Position numbers and translations under genes: made by a program. A stretch of DNA of 64,000 bases. It comes from Sediminibacterium sp. Lineage in GTDB: Bacteria; Bacteroidota; Bacteroidia; B-17B0; Aurantibacillaceae. Position 1 is the stretch's first letter. The number at the start of each line of letters is the position of its first letter. Below the pieces are notes generated by a model, which searched no databases, was not told where the DNA came from, and saw nothing but the letters and a program-made list of their open reading frames with translations. The stretch covers positions 272,831 to 336,830 of the forward strand of contig JASGCO010000001.1 of the NCBI GenBank assembly GCA_030054095.1, in the 5' to 3' direction. Below, piece by piece: positions 1-6,795 of the stretch.

Positions 1-522
1 CACGCCTTGCTCTTCCGCCGCTACTATATAAAATGCCAGAATGGGCAATACCGCGCCATTCATGGTCATTGATACACTCATTTCGTTTAATGGAATACCA
101 TCAAACAGTACTTTCATATCCAGTATGCTATCAATGGCTACCCCTGCTTTACCCACATCGCCTTCTACCCGTTCGTTATCGCTATCGTACCCACGGTGGG
201 TGGCCAAATCAAATGCCACCGACAACCCCTTCTGTCCTGCCGCCAGATTACGCCTGTAAAAGGCGTTACTTTCTTCCGCTGTACTAAACCCGGCATACTG
301 ACGCACCGTCCAGGGACTCTTTACATACATGCTGCTGTAAGGTCCGCGCAGAAAAGGCGCGATACCGGCTGTAAATCCGGTATGAGGTAATTCTTTCATT
401 ACTGAAGCATCGTAATTGGCCTGTACTTCAATTTGTTCAGGGCTTACAAATACCTTTGTTTCCCGCTGAGACAAAGGTGTACTTACGCGTTTGTAAGCTA
501 TTGTTTCAAAAGACTTTCTCAT
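1..522 (-). CDS. Methylmalonyl-CoA mutase large subunit, N-terminal part (cut by window edge)
   Basis: Reading the minus strand from the ATG at 522 gives 174 uninterrupted codons to the window edge. The translation carries family hallmarks: RGPYSSMY near residue 67, then [25 protein letters not shown], and [10 protein letters not shown] near the edge. These belong to the substrate-binding TIM barrel of the B12-dependent mutase that interconverts methylmalonyl-CoA and succinyl-CoA. The cobalamin-binding domain would lie beyond the window. The ATG overlaps the stop of the small-subunit gene as ATGA, so the two subunits are probably translationally coupled and form the heterodimer typical of this group. 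The product assignment is firm; only the 3' end is missing. Confidence 0.93.
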   Translation of the reverse strand, partial: MRKSFETIAYKRVSTPLSQRETKVFVSPEQIEVQANYDASVMKELPHTGFTAGIAPFLRGPYSSMYVKSPWTVRQYAGFSTAEESNAFYRRNLAAGQKGLSVAFDLATHRGYDSDNERVEGDVGKAGVAIDSILDMKVLFDGIPLNEMSVSMTMNGAVLPILAFYIVAAEEQGV

Positions 523-1838
523 AGCGTACCGGTTAAATACTGTTGCACAATAGGTTGAAAAGGACTTGCGACAAGAGGCGCCGCTTTCAGCTTAATATCA
601 GTCGTTTCTCCCGCGTTCTGAAATTTATTAACGCCTACCATTATTTTTTTGGCGGATTGAACCAGTTCCTGTTGCGCACGGCAATCGGCAGCAATGCGGC
701 CTTGCAGACTTCCTGTTTCAAATGCTTTAATAAAACCACCTTCGGCTTCTATTTCCTTAAAAATGCCCCATGCCCTTTCGGCCAACTGATCCATTAAATG
801 CTCTGCATAATACGAACCAGCGCTTACATCTGCCAGCTGATCAAAATAACTTTCTCCTTTCAGTAATAACTGCTGATTACGGGCAATACGCCGCGAAAAA
901 GACGTATCCGGCTCTAGTCCACGCTTAAACGGCAGCGTAGTTAAACTATTACATCCGCCTAATACCGCGCTCATACTTTCGGTGGTGGTACGTAATAAAT
1001 TTGTATTGACATCTTTCTCACTCTTATTAAAAACGCCCGTTTGCGCGTGAATATGAATGATTGGCGTTACACCGTACTGATCGTACAACAAGGTTAAAAG
1101 ATGGCGGGCCGCTTTTAACTTAGCAATCTCTGTAAAAAAACTACTTCCTATACCAAACGATACATGTAAGACTGACGGAATGTTTGCTTTGACATCAGTT
1201 AAAAACTGAAGGTATTCATTTACATGCGCAAGCAATACGCCTAATTGCGTGGCTGCATAAGCGCCTGCCTCGTAATATAAACTACCATTAACGTTTAAGT
1301 ACGGGCGACCGCATTGCGTCGCCATATCCTCTGCGGCAGAATGATGCCATTCGCCATACTGTGCCAGTAGTGAGAGTGGATCCAACGTCACAAAACATTT
1401 CTGCGTGCCATCAAACGCGTTCGTTTTTCCATCCCATTCTTTAAGCCCTTCCAATACACCAATCGCATCGTTACTGATACTAAACTGCGTATAAATATGT
1501 TCTACGGAAATATCCTTTAATAAAACAGTAAGGTTTACCGGTTTGCGGATATCAAAACACAATCCGCTCGCCCCACCCTGAAGAGCCTCCAGAGCCACGG
1601 CATTCGCCTCTTTCTCGTCCGTTACCACAACGTGTTCACACACCTCCCAATTGGTATGCTCAAAAACAGGCATTGCCGTTTGCTGTAAATGCTCCTGTGT
1701 ATAAAACGGTTCCACGGTAAACCCATTCTCATTTTGCCATAACAAACTCTCGAAGGATTCACCTTTCAGATCTTTTAGCACCTGATCTTTCCATTGTGCA
1801 TAAGAAGATGGGGTAAATTCAGAAAAAAGACATTGCAT
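519..1838 (-). CDS. Methylmalonyl-CoA mutase small subunit
   Basis: The 439-residue protein is a paralogue of the large subunit without a complete cobalamin-binding domain, as expected for the non-catalytic subunit. Visible family features are an N-terminal arm ([19 protein letters not shown]), the barrel segment VEPFYT, FDIRKP, and a C-terminal barrel region with [18 protein letters not shown] and [20 protein letters not shown]. The last two match the conserved R-N-x-Q and D-P-x-x-G-S-Y regions of mutases, with DP replaced by VSA. It overlaps the large-subunit gene by four bases (ATGA). Propionate or odd-chain and branched-chain catabolism, or succinate-to-propionate flow, is the likely pathway. 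Confidence 0.9.
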   Translation of the reverse strand: MQCLFSEFTPSSYAQWKDQVLKDLKGESFESLLWQNENGFTVEPFYTQEHLQQTAMPVFEHTNWEVCEHVVVTDEKEANAVALEALQGGASGLCFDIRKPVNLTVLLKDISVEHIYTQFSISNDAIGVLEGLKEWDGKTNAFDGTQKCFVTLDPLSLLAQYGEWHHSAAEDMATQCGRPYLNVNGSLYYEAGAYAATQLGVLLAHVNEYLQFLTDVKANIPSVLHVSFGIGSSFFTEIAKLKAARHLLTLLYDQYGVTPIIHIHAQTGVFNKSEKDVNTNLLRTTTESMSAVLGGCNSLTTLPFKRGLEPDTSFSRRIARNQQLLLKGESYFDQLADVSAGSYYAEHLMDQLAERAWGIFKEIEAEGGFIKAFETGSLQGRIAADCRAQQELVQSAKKIMVGVNKFQNAGETTDIKLKAAPLVASPFQPIVQQYLTGTL

Positions 1839-1939
1839 ACACCATTAACTAATCAGACTGAAAGTTACTGATAATAAAGCTGTACAACACTAAAAATTTT
1901 GACTTTTTATTATTGGAATTGTGCCTTTCGGATTCGTTT

Positions 1940-2932
1940 TTATTTTCCGTCGTAAGCCCATTTTACATATATCGCGCCCCAGGTAAAACCGCCACCAAAA
2001 GCCGATAAAATGAGGTTATCGCCTTTCTTCAACTGCTTTTCGTAATCCCATAATAGCAACGGAATGGTTCCGGCAGTAGTATTGCCATAACGCTCAATGT
2101 TCATCATCACTTTCTCGCTGCCAATACCCATGCGCGAAGCCGTAGCGTCAATAATACGCTTATTGGCCTGATGCGCTACCAGCCATTTAACATCACCGGC
2201 CGTAAGTCCGTTCTTTTCCATAATAGCGGCACTTACCTCCGCCATATTATACACCGCGTTTTTAAACACAGCCTGCCCTTCCTGATACACGTAATGCATT
2301 TTATTCGTAACCGTATCAATGGTAGCCGGGTTCAGCGATCCACCCGCTTTCATGTGTAAATGCGTGGCTCCGTTTCCATCGGCATGCAGTAAAAAATCCT
2401 TTACACCATTATCTTCCTCTGTCGGTTCCAGTAAAACAGCGCCCGCGCCATCACCAAAAATAACACAGGTCGTGCGGTCTTCAAAATTGAGAATACGGCT
2501 CATCATGTCGGCACCTACCACTACCACTTTCTTATAGCGCCCTGTTTCAATAAACTGCGCGCCAGTAGCCAAACCGTAAATAAACCCAGAACAAGCAGCC
2601 GATAAATCGTAACCCCATGCTTTTTTTGCCCCCAGTTTAGCGCAAATCAGGTTGGAAGTAGAAGGAAATACCATATCCGGCGTTACCGTTCCGCAAATCA
2701 ACATATCAATTTCATCGGGTGCAATGCCCCGCTTGCTACACAATTCCTTCACCGCCTCCACACACATATCCGAAGTCGCTTTTTTAGGATCCTTTTCGAT
2801 ATGACGTTGCTTTATGCCGGTGCGGGTGGTAATCCATTCATCGGTGGTGTCAATAATTTTTTCCAGATCAAAATTAGTTACCACATTCTCCGGCACATAT
2901 CCTCCAACCGCTGTTATTGCTGCTCTTACCAT
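1940..2932 (-). CDS. fabH: 3-oxoacyl-ACP synthase III (FabH)
   Basis: The enzyme condenses an acyl-CoA primer with malonyl-ACP to start type II fatty acid synthesis in the cytoplasm. At 330 residues it has the usual length. The catalytic Cys114 lies in DLSAACSGF. The His is in WLVAHQANKRI and the Asn in IERYGNTTAGTIPL, completing the Cys-His-Asn triad. GDGAGAVLL and the C-terminal SAFGGGFTWGA are also typical. The ATG overlaps the plsX stop codon as TAATG, so it is expressed with plsX. The 101-bp gap to the mutase genes downstream holds no clear promoter or terminator, so the four genes may form one transcript. Confidence 0.97.
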   Translation of the reverse strand: MVRAAITAVGGYVPENVVTNFDLEKIIDTTDEWITTRTGIKQRHIEKDPKKATSDMCVEAVKELCSKRGIAPDEIDMLICGTVTPDMVFPSTSNLICAKLGAKKAWGYDLSAACSGFIYGLATGAQFIETGRYKKVVVVGADMMSRILNFEDRTTCVIFGDGAGAVLLEPTEEDNGVKDFLLHADGNGATHLHMKAGGSLNPATIDTVTNKMHYVYQEGQAVFKNAVYNMAEVSAAIMEKNGLTAGDVKWLVAHQANKRIIDATASRMGIGSEKVMMNIERYGNTTAGTIPLLLWDYEKQLKKGDNLILSAFGGGFTWGAIYVKWAYDGK

Positions 2933-3870
2933 TATTGAAATACTTGTTTTATTTTTTCTGTCAGTTTAACATCCACTACATCTTTCGATAAAAGCAACAT
3001 GTTTTTAAACGCCAGCGCGCTGCTGATGCCGTGACCTATCATTACATTGCTGTTTACACCTAAAATAGGGGTACCACCATATAATTCATAATTAAACCGG
3101 TCAAAATACTCATCGCTGCGGCGACGGGTTTTAATCAGTTTATAAAATGCCTCTGCCGTTTTTAATACCACATTTCCCACAAATCCTTCACACACAATAA
3201 CGTCTGCTTTATCGTCAAACAAATCGCGGCCCTCTACGTTACCAATAAAATTAAAATCCTTGCTATCTTTCATCAGCACATGAGCCGCCTGCGATACAAG
3301 ATTACCTTTTTCCGCTTCTTCACCTATATTCAGTAATCCCACTTTAGGATTATCAATTTTATACACTTCTTTGGCCAGAATAGATCCCAGAACACCAAAC
3401 TGATACAACACATCAGGTTTACAATCGGCATTTGTTCCTACATCCAGCATAATGCCGTAGCCTCCGTTTTCTTTTGGGAGAATAGTCGTAATACACGGAC
3501 GTATAACACCCGGAATAGATTTAACCGAAAACATGGCGCCCACCAGCATAGCTCCGGTGTTACCGGCACTGGCAAACACCTGAATCTTATCGTCTTTTAA
3601 GAGCTTAAACCCAACACTAATACTACTTTGCGGCTTTTGCGACAAGGCTTTAGTAGGGTGTTCACTCATTTCAATTACTTCTGTCGTGTGCACATACTCT
3701 ATCCGGCTATCATCGAATCCCTGCTCTTTAAAATAGGTTCTTGCTTTTTCTGAATCACCCACCAAAACCAGAGTTACCTCTTCCGGTAATTCTTTAGTAG
3801 CAAGTATCACCCCATCCAGACAATTTTTAGGAGCATAGTCCCCTCCCATTATATCTAATCCAATTTTCAT
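2932..3870 (-). CDS. plsX: Phosphate acyltransferase PlsX
   Basis: PlsX converts acyl-ACP to acyl-phosphate at the inner face of the membrane, feeding PlsY in phospholipid synthesis. The 312-residue protein begins with the family signature KIGLDIMGGDYAPKN. It also has SAGNTGAMLVGAMF, LDVGTNADCKP, GLLNIGEEAEKGN and CEGFVGNVVLKTAE, all in the expected order. It is first in the plsX-fabH unit. In many Bacteroidota rpmF and a DUF177 gene sit just upstream; here neither is present and an 872-bp gap follows instead. Confidence 0.97.
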   Translation of the reverse strand: MKIGLDIMGGDYAPKNCLDGVILATKELPEEVTLVLVGDSEKARTYFKEQGFDDSRIEYVHTTEVIEMSEHPTKALSQKPQSSISVGFKLLKDDKIQVFASAGNTGAMLVGAMFSVKSIPGVIRPCITTILPKENGGYGIMLDVGTNADCKPDVLYQFGVLGSILAKEVYKIDNPKVGLLNIGEEAEKGNLVSQAAHVLMKDSKDFNFIGNVEGRDLFDDKADVIVCEGFVGNVVLKTAEAFYKLIKTRRRSDEYFDRFNYELYGGTPILGVNSNVMIGHGISSALAFKNMLLLSKDVVDVKLTEKIKQVFQ

Positions 3871-3928
3871 GCGTTATGCCAAATACTAATAAAACGCTAA
3901 AAATACAAAAATGAAGGGTTTTTTGAGC

Positions 3929-3954
3929 AGGTTAAACGAATAAGTTTTTAACCT
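3929..3954. repeat. 8-bp inverted repeat upstream of plsX
   Basis: AGGTTAAA and TTTAACCT are perfect inverted arms around a 10-base spacer, centred about 70 bp before the plsX start. Neither strand has a T-run directly after it, so it is not an intrinsic terminator. Its position suggests an operator for the fatty-acid operon, but no known regulator site is recognised and an AT-rich repeat of this size could arise by chance. Confidence 0.4.
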
Positions 3955-4308
3955 AATAAAGAGGATATTTTAAAGGAGCAAACAGCTAACTGACTATTAT
4001 TCAAACATTTATTTAAGAGGCCGGAAATATTCACATACTGATGATTAACACACTTTCTTTATGCACAGCCTGAAACCATTTTAACAGTTATTTCTTTATG
4101 GCAGGTCGGTATGCCATTGATAAGTTCCTTCTACTGAAATAATTCTACACTTCCACGAGCATACGTTACACATTTTTTCCTGCAAATCATCCATTACTAC
4201 CATCTGGTTAATGCTGATTTTGTAAAAAAGAAATTATTTCTACAAACTCAATCTACTATTCCACTCACTCAAATTCCATTTCACGTAATTTAAATTGTTT
4301 TTAAGCAA

Positions 4309-4344
4309 GCTCCGGAACAATTGATTTTAAAGGGATTCCGGAGC
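4309..4344. repeat. 9-bp GC-rich inverted repeat
   Basis: GCTCCGGAA and TTCCGGAGC form perfect 9-bp arms with an 18-base spacer, in surroundings that are strongly AT-rich. Neither strand shows a following T-run, so a terminator is unlikely. It lies 48 to 83 bp before the promoter of the rtcB2 leader, a place where a transcription activator or repressor could bind. Confidence 0.5.
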
Positions 4345-4391
4345 GTCACACTTTATCAGAGATAAAAAAATTCAAATAATAGTAAATCACC

Positions 4392-4425
4392 TTTCATATT
4401 CTTTTCAAAAAATCATTTATCTTTG
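4392..4425 (+). promoter_or_regulatory. Probable promoter of the rtcB2 leader
   Basis: TATCTTTG at 4418-4425 matches the Bacteroidota -7 consensus TAnnTTTG exactly. A weak -33 element (TTTC at 4392-4395) lies about 22 bases upstream. Transcription would start near 4432, giving a leader of roughly 310 bases before rtcB2. No second TAnnTTTG box was found between the terminator at 4563 and the rtcB2 start, so the operon probably depends on read-through from here. Confidence 0.55.
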
Positions 4426-4474
4426 CATTCAGAAAAATTATTTAATCAATAAAAGCAAGTAGAATTAAAAAGAT

Positions 4475-4507
4475 ATGTTAGTGTTACATTCAAATAAGAA
4501 ACCGTAA
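4475..4507 (+). CDS. Candidate 10-codon leader peptide
   Basis: An ATG at 4475 opens a 10-codon frame (MLVLHSNKKP) that stops with TAA at 4505-4507. It begins about 45 bases after the predicted transcription start and is preceded by A-rich sequence, the usual Bacteroidota initiation context. Its stop codon is part of an 8-base element, TAAGCCGG, that can pair with the 5' arm of the terminator 30 bases further on. This is the layout expected of a translation-sensing attenuator. Translation itself is unproven, and short ORFs are common by chance. Confidence 0.4.
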   Translation: MLVLHSNKKP

Positions 4508-4538
4508 GCCGGAACACTCGTATTCACAATACTTTCAG

Positions 4539-4563
4539 CCCGGTTTATAAGCCGGGTTTTTTA
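4539..4563 (+). terminator. Intrinsic terminator in the rtcB2 leader (possible attenuator)
   Basis: CCCGGTT and AGCCGGG pair (five G-C pairs, one G-U, one A-U) around a TATA loop and are followed directly by six T residues. The direct repeat TAAGCCGG at 4505-4512 copies 4548-4555 of the 3' side, so it can pair with 4540-4547 instead and block the terminator hairpin. The terminator lies after the predicted promoter and 180 bases before rtcB2. It may end a small RNA or act as a conditional stop for the operon. Confidence 0.8.
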
Positions 4564-4573
4564 TTGATTTCAA

Positions 4574-4657
4574 ATGACCGTTCGTCATAAAAAATCAAAA
4601 TGGTTTCGGGGAGTCGGAACCCATCCGGAAATAATCAGAAAAATTAAAACAAGTTAA
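4574..4657 (+). CDS. Short basic ORF, 27 codons, in the rtcB2 leader
   Basis: The frame starts with ATG 11 bases after the terminator T-run and encodes 27 residues, including VRHKKSKWFRG and PEIIRKIKTS, which is strongly basic. It ends 10 bases before the next short ORF. I do not recognise the sequence. It may be a translated upstream ORF or a chance frame. Confidence 0.25.
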   Translation: MTVRHKKSKWFRGVGTHPEIIRKIKTS

Positions 4658-4705
4658 TAGGCTTGTTATGTCCGCTTTGCTGCTATACATCTTTAACAGC
4701 AAGGC
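4648..4705 (+). promoter_or_regulatory. Tandem hairpins in the rtcB2 5' leader
   Basis: Two adjacent stems are visible: AACAAG/CTTGTT (4648-4653 with 4662-4667) and a 9-bp stem GCTTTGCTG/CAGCAAGGC with one G-U pair (4674-4682 with 4697-4705). A third, AGGCA/TGCCT (4702-4706 with 4718-4722), shares bases with the second, so they exclude one another. None is followed by a T-run. They could affect initiation at rtcB2 or transcript stability. Confidence 0.4.
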
Positions 4706-4730
4706 AGGGAATGAACATGCCTGTATTTAA
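4668..4730 (+). CDS. Short ORF, 20 codons, directly before rtcB2
   Basis: ATG at 4668 opens 20 codons (beginning MSALLYIF) ending with TAA at 4728-4730, 12 bases before the rtcB2 ATG. With the two short ORFs upstream it makes a near-continuous chain of short frames from the promoter to the operon. It is unrecognised and its translation is unproven; the spacing would allow coupling to rtcB2. Confidence 0.22.
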   Translation: MSALLLYIFNSKAGNEHACI

Positions 4731-4742
4731 ACAAAATCTCTT

Positions 4743-6146
4743 ATGGGAAAAAATAAGGTGAAGGGAAAGCACCTGCGTGGTATCGGTTTCCCTTCCGATG
4801 TAGCCAAGAGTCTGGCTACACATCTCCTCACACGGCATTTTAAGTACGTACCGCTTGAGGAAAAATTAAACGTGTTACAAAACGTTCTTTCTAATCCTGA
4901 AAGCTACCTCGAAGATAGCATCTTTCATCCTTTGGCGCATTCTATTTGTGGAACACCCAAACTGAAAACAGATTATGAGGTATTCGCACTGCAAGACAAC
5001 GGGCTTCTGAATATCTACGGTCGTGAGCATATCGCACACAACGCCATCCAGCAAATGGAAAACGCCATGAAACTGCCCATTGCCGCTAAAGGTGCTTTAA
5101 TGCCCGATGCGCATCATGGTTATGGTTTGCCCATTGGCGGTGTGCTGGCGGCTAAAAACGCGGTGATTCCTTTTGGCGTTGGACTGGATATTGGCTGCCG
5201 TATGGCACTCAGTATTTTCGACGCACCAGTAGATCTGCTAAAACACAAAGCGTACGAGTTGCAAAAAGCGCTTAAGTTTTATACCCATTTTGGTAACGAT
5301 GGCGCACTTGAAAAGCAAGCCAGTCATGCCATTACAGATGATCCACGGTTTCAGGCTACCGGTTTGCTAAAGCACCTTCATGCCAAAGCCCGTTATCAGT
5401 TGGGCTCTTCTGGCACAGGCAATCACTTTGTGGAGTTTGGTTCGGTAACACTTAACGCGGATAATATCCTTGAACTTCCGCCGGGCAACTACCTTGGACT
5501 ATTAAGCCATAGTGGCTCAAGAGGTTTTGGGGCGAGCATTGCAGATACCTACACCAGAATTGCCATGAATAAATGTCGCCTGCCAAAACAATTACAGGCT
5601 ATGGCCTGGCTGAATCTGGACTCAGAAGAAGGGCAGGAATACTGGCTATCTATGAATCTGGCGGGAGATTATGCCAAAGCCTGCCACGATGTAATCCACA
5701 AACAGCTTGCTGATACTATGGGGTTCGAATGCCTGCACAAAGTAGAAAATCATCACAACTTTGCCTGGAAAGAGCAGCACGATGGTGAGGAATATGTGGT
5801 ACACCGAAAGGGCGCTACACCAGCCGCCAAAGGTGAAACCGGCATTATTCCCGGCAGCATGTGCAGCCGTGGGTTTATTGTAAGTGGCTTAGGTAATAAC
5901 GCGGCCTTACATTCCGCGTCGCACGGTGCCGGACGGCGCTGGTCGAGGCAAGAGGCCCGTGAAAAAATCACCAAATCGCTGATGACCAAACAACTGACCG
6001 AAAAACGGATCCACCTGATAGGTGGCAGTGTAGAGGAAGCTGCTCAGGCTTATAAAGACATAGAACAGATTATGAACAGCCAGCAGGATCTGGTAAAAAT
6101 AGAAGGATCCTTTTTGCCGGCTATTGTAAGAATGAATAAACCATAA
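4743..6146 (+). CDS. rtcB2: RtcB-family RNA ligase, RtcB2 type
   Basis: RtcB enzymes use Mn2+ and GTP to join RNA ends bearing 2',3'-cyclic phosphate or 3'-phosphate to 5'-OH ends. The 467-residue protein has all core motifs in order: PDAHHGYGLPIGG, the metal-binding Asp149 and Cys152 in DIGCRM, GTGNHFVEF, HSGSRGFG, NHHNFAW, VHRKGATPAAKGE, and SHGAGRRWSR with the His394 expected to be guanylylated. Adjacency to prfH with four bases between them marks the RtcB2 subtype, whose known role is resealing 16S rRNA cut in the decoding centre, as by colicin E3. No archease gene is present. The ATG at 4743 is preceded by A-rich sequence. Confidence 0.93.
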   Translation: MGKNKVKGKHLRGIGFPSDVAKSLATHLLTRHFKYVPLEEKLNVLQNVLSNPESYLEDSIFHPLAHSICGTPKLKTDYEVFALQDNGLLNIYGREHIAHNAIQQMENAMKLPIAAKGALMPDAHHGYGLPIGGVLAAKNAVIPFGVGLDIGCRMALSIFDAPVDLLKHKAYELQKALKFYTHFGNDGALEKQASHAITDDPRFQATGLLKHLHAKARYQLGSSGTGNHFVEFGSVTLNADNILELPPGNYLGLLSHSGSRGFGASIADTYTRIAMNKCRLPKQLQAMAWLNLDSEEGQEYWLSMNLAGDYAKACHDVIHKQLADTMGFECLHKVENHHNFAWKEQHDGEEYVVHRKGATPAAKGETGIIPGSMCSRGFIVSGLGNNAALHSASHGAGRRWSRQEAREKITKSLMTKQLTEKRIHLIGGSVEEAAQAYKDIEQIMNSQQDLVKIEGSFLPAIVRMNKP

Positions 6147-6150
6147 ACAC

Positions 6151-6795
6151 ATGGACACAAAAATTATACAAATTACATCAGGAAAAGGCCCCGCCGAGTG
6201 CGCTCTGGCGGTGGCATTAGCTCTGCGCGAAATGATAAAGGAAGCTGGTGAAAAACAATTACACCACGAAACCCTTCACCGGCAAAACGGCACAGAGCCT
6301 TCTACATTATACTCGGCCACACTAAAGCTGAGTGGCCCCCGGCTCAACGATTTTATACAATCGTGGCAGGGCGCGTTATTGTGGGTCGCTCAAAGTCCGT
6401 ATCGCCGTTATCATAAACGCAAAAACTGGTTCATTGGCATACATGTTTACGACCTTACCCAATTACCTCCCTGGAAGGAAACCGATATACAGTTTCAAAC
6501 CATGCGGGCTTCGGGACCTGGCGGGCAAAACGTAAACAAAGTAGAAACCGCCGTGCGCGCCACGCATCTTAAAAGTGGCGTACAGGTGGTAGCCAGCGAA
6601 TCGCGCTCACAATTACAAAACAAAAAACTGGCATTACAAAAATTAAGGGCAGCTTACGAAAACTGGCAGATTGCCCAATTGCAGCAATCGGCACAGGCAC
6701 AGTGGTGGCAACACCATAATCTGGAACGTGGGCGGCCAAACCGTGTATATGCCGGACGAACCTTTCAACTTGAAAAAATAAATGGAAACCACTAA
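6151..6795 (+). CDS. prfH: Peptide chain release factor homologue PrfH
   Basis: The 214-residue protein is a short class I release-factor relative. It carries the peptidyl-tRNA hydrolysis motif GGQ at residues 124-126 within SGPGGQNVNKVETAVRATH, and the conserved ESRSQLQNKKLALQKL after it. It lacks the full stop-codon-recognition and N-terminal domains of RF1 and RF2. In characterised cases PrfH acts on ribosomes with a damaged decoding centre and is encoded with RtcB2, as here. Its last codons overlap the ATG of the next gene by 14 bases, which implies that the AAA/M41 protein is translated together with it. Confidence 0.93.
   Translation: MDTKIIQITSGKGPAECALAVALALREMIKEAGEKQLHHETLHRQNGTEPSTLYSATLKLSGPRLNDFIQSWQGALLWVAQSPYRRYHKRKNWFIGIHVYDLTQLPPWKETDIQFQTMRASGPGGQNVNKVETAVRATHLKSGVQVVASESRSQLQNKKLALQKLRAAYENWQIAQLQQSAQAQWWQHHNLERGRPNRVYAGRTFQLEKINGNH

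Larger units (their letters stand above)
3871..4742. other. 872-bp intergenic region between divergent plsX and rtcB2
   Basis: No protein gene longer than about 30 codons is supported here. The stretch serves as the divergent control region for plsX (minus) and the rtcB2 operon (plus). From left to right it holds an 8-bp inverted repeat (3929-3954), about 350 bp of AT-rich sequence with nothing recognisable, a 9-bp inverted repeat (4309-4344), a Bacteroidota-type promoter (about 4392-4425), a 10-codon ORF (4475-4507), an intrinsic terminator (4539-4563), two more short ORFs (4574-4657 and 4668-4730) and local hairpins just before rtcB2. These are listed separately. Confidence 0.8.

Noticed and set aside
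4475-4563. A known riboswitch or named Bacteroidota RNA family in the leader.
   Set aside because: No conserved core of a known riboswitch was recognised; the short ORF with alternative pairings is described only as a candidate attenuator.
4597-4640. A stretch on the minus strand that ends in CCGAAACCA after a GGGTTCCGACTCCC segment, resembling the 3' end and T-arm of a tRNA.
   Set aside because: The T-stem would be only three pairs with an eight-base loop, the acceptor stem has no matching partner upstream, and no anticodon or D arm could be drawn. Chance resemblance is more likely.
5753-6158. Minus-strand open frames inside rtcB2 and at its 3' end.
   Set aside because: They lie opposite strongly conserved rtcB2 and prfH sequence, have no recognisable product, and are shadow frames.
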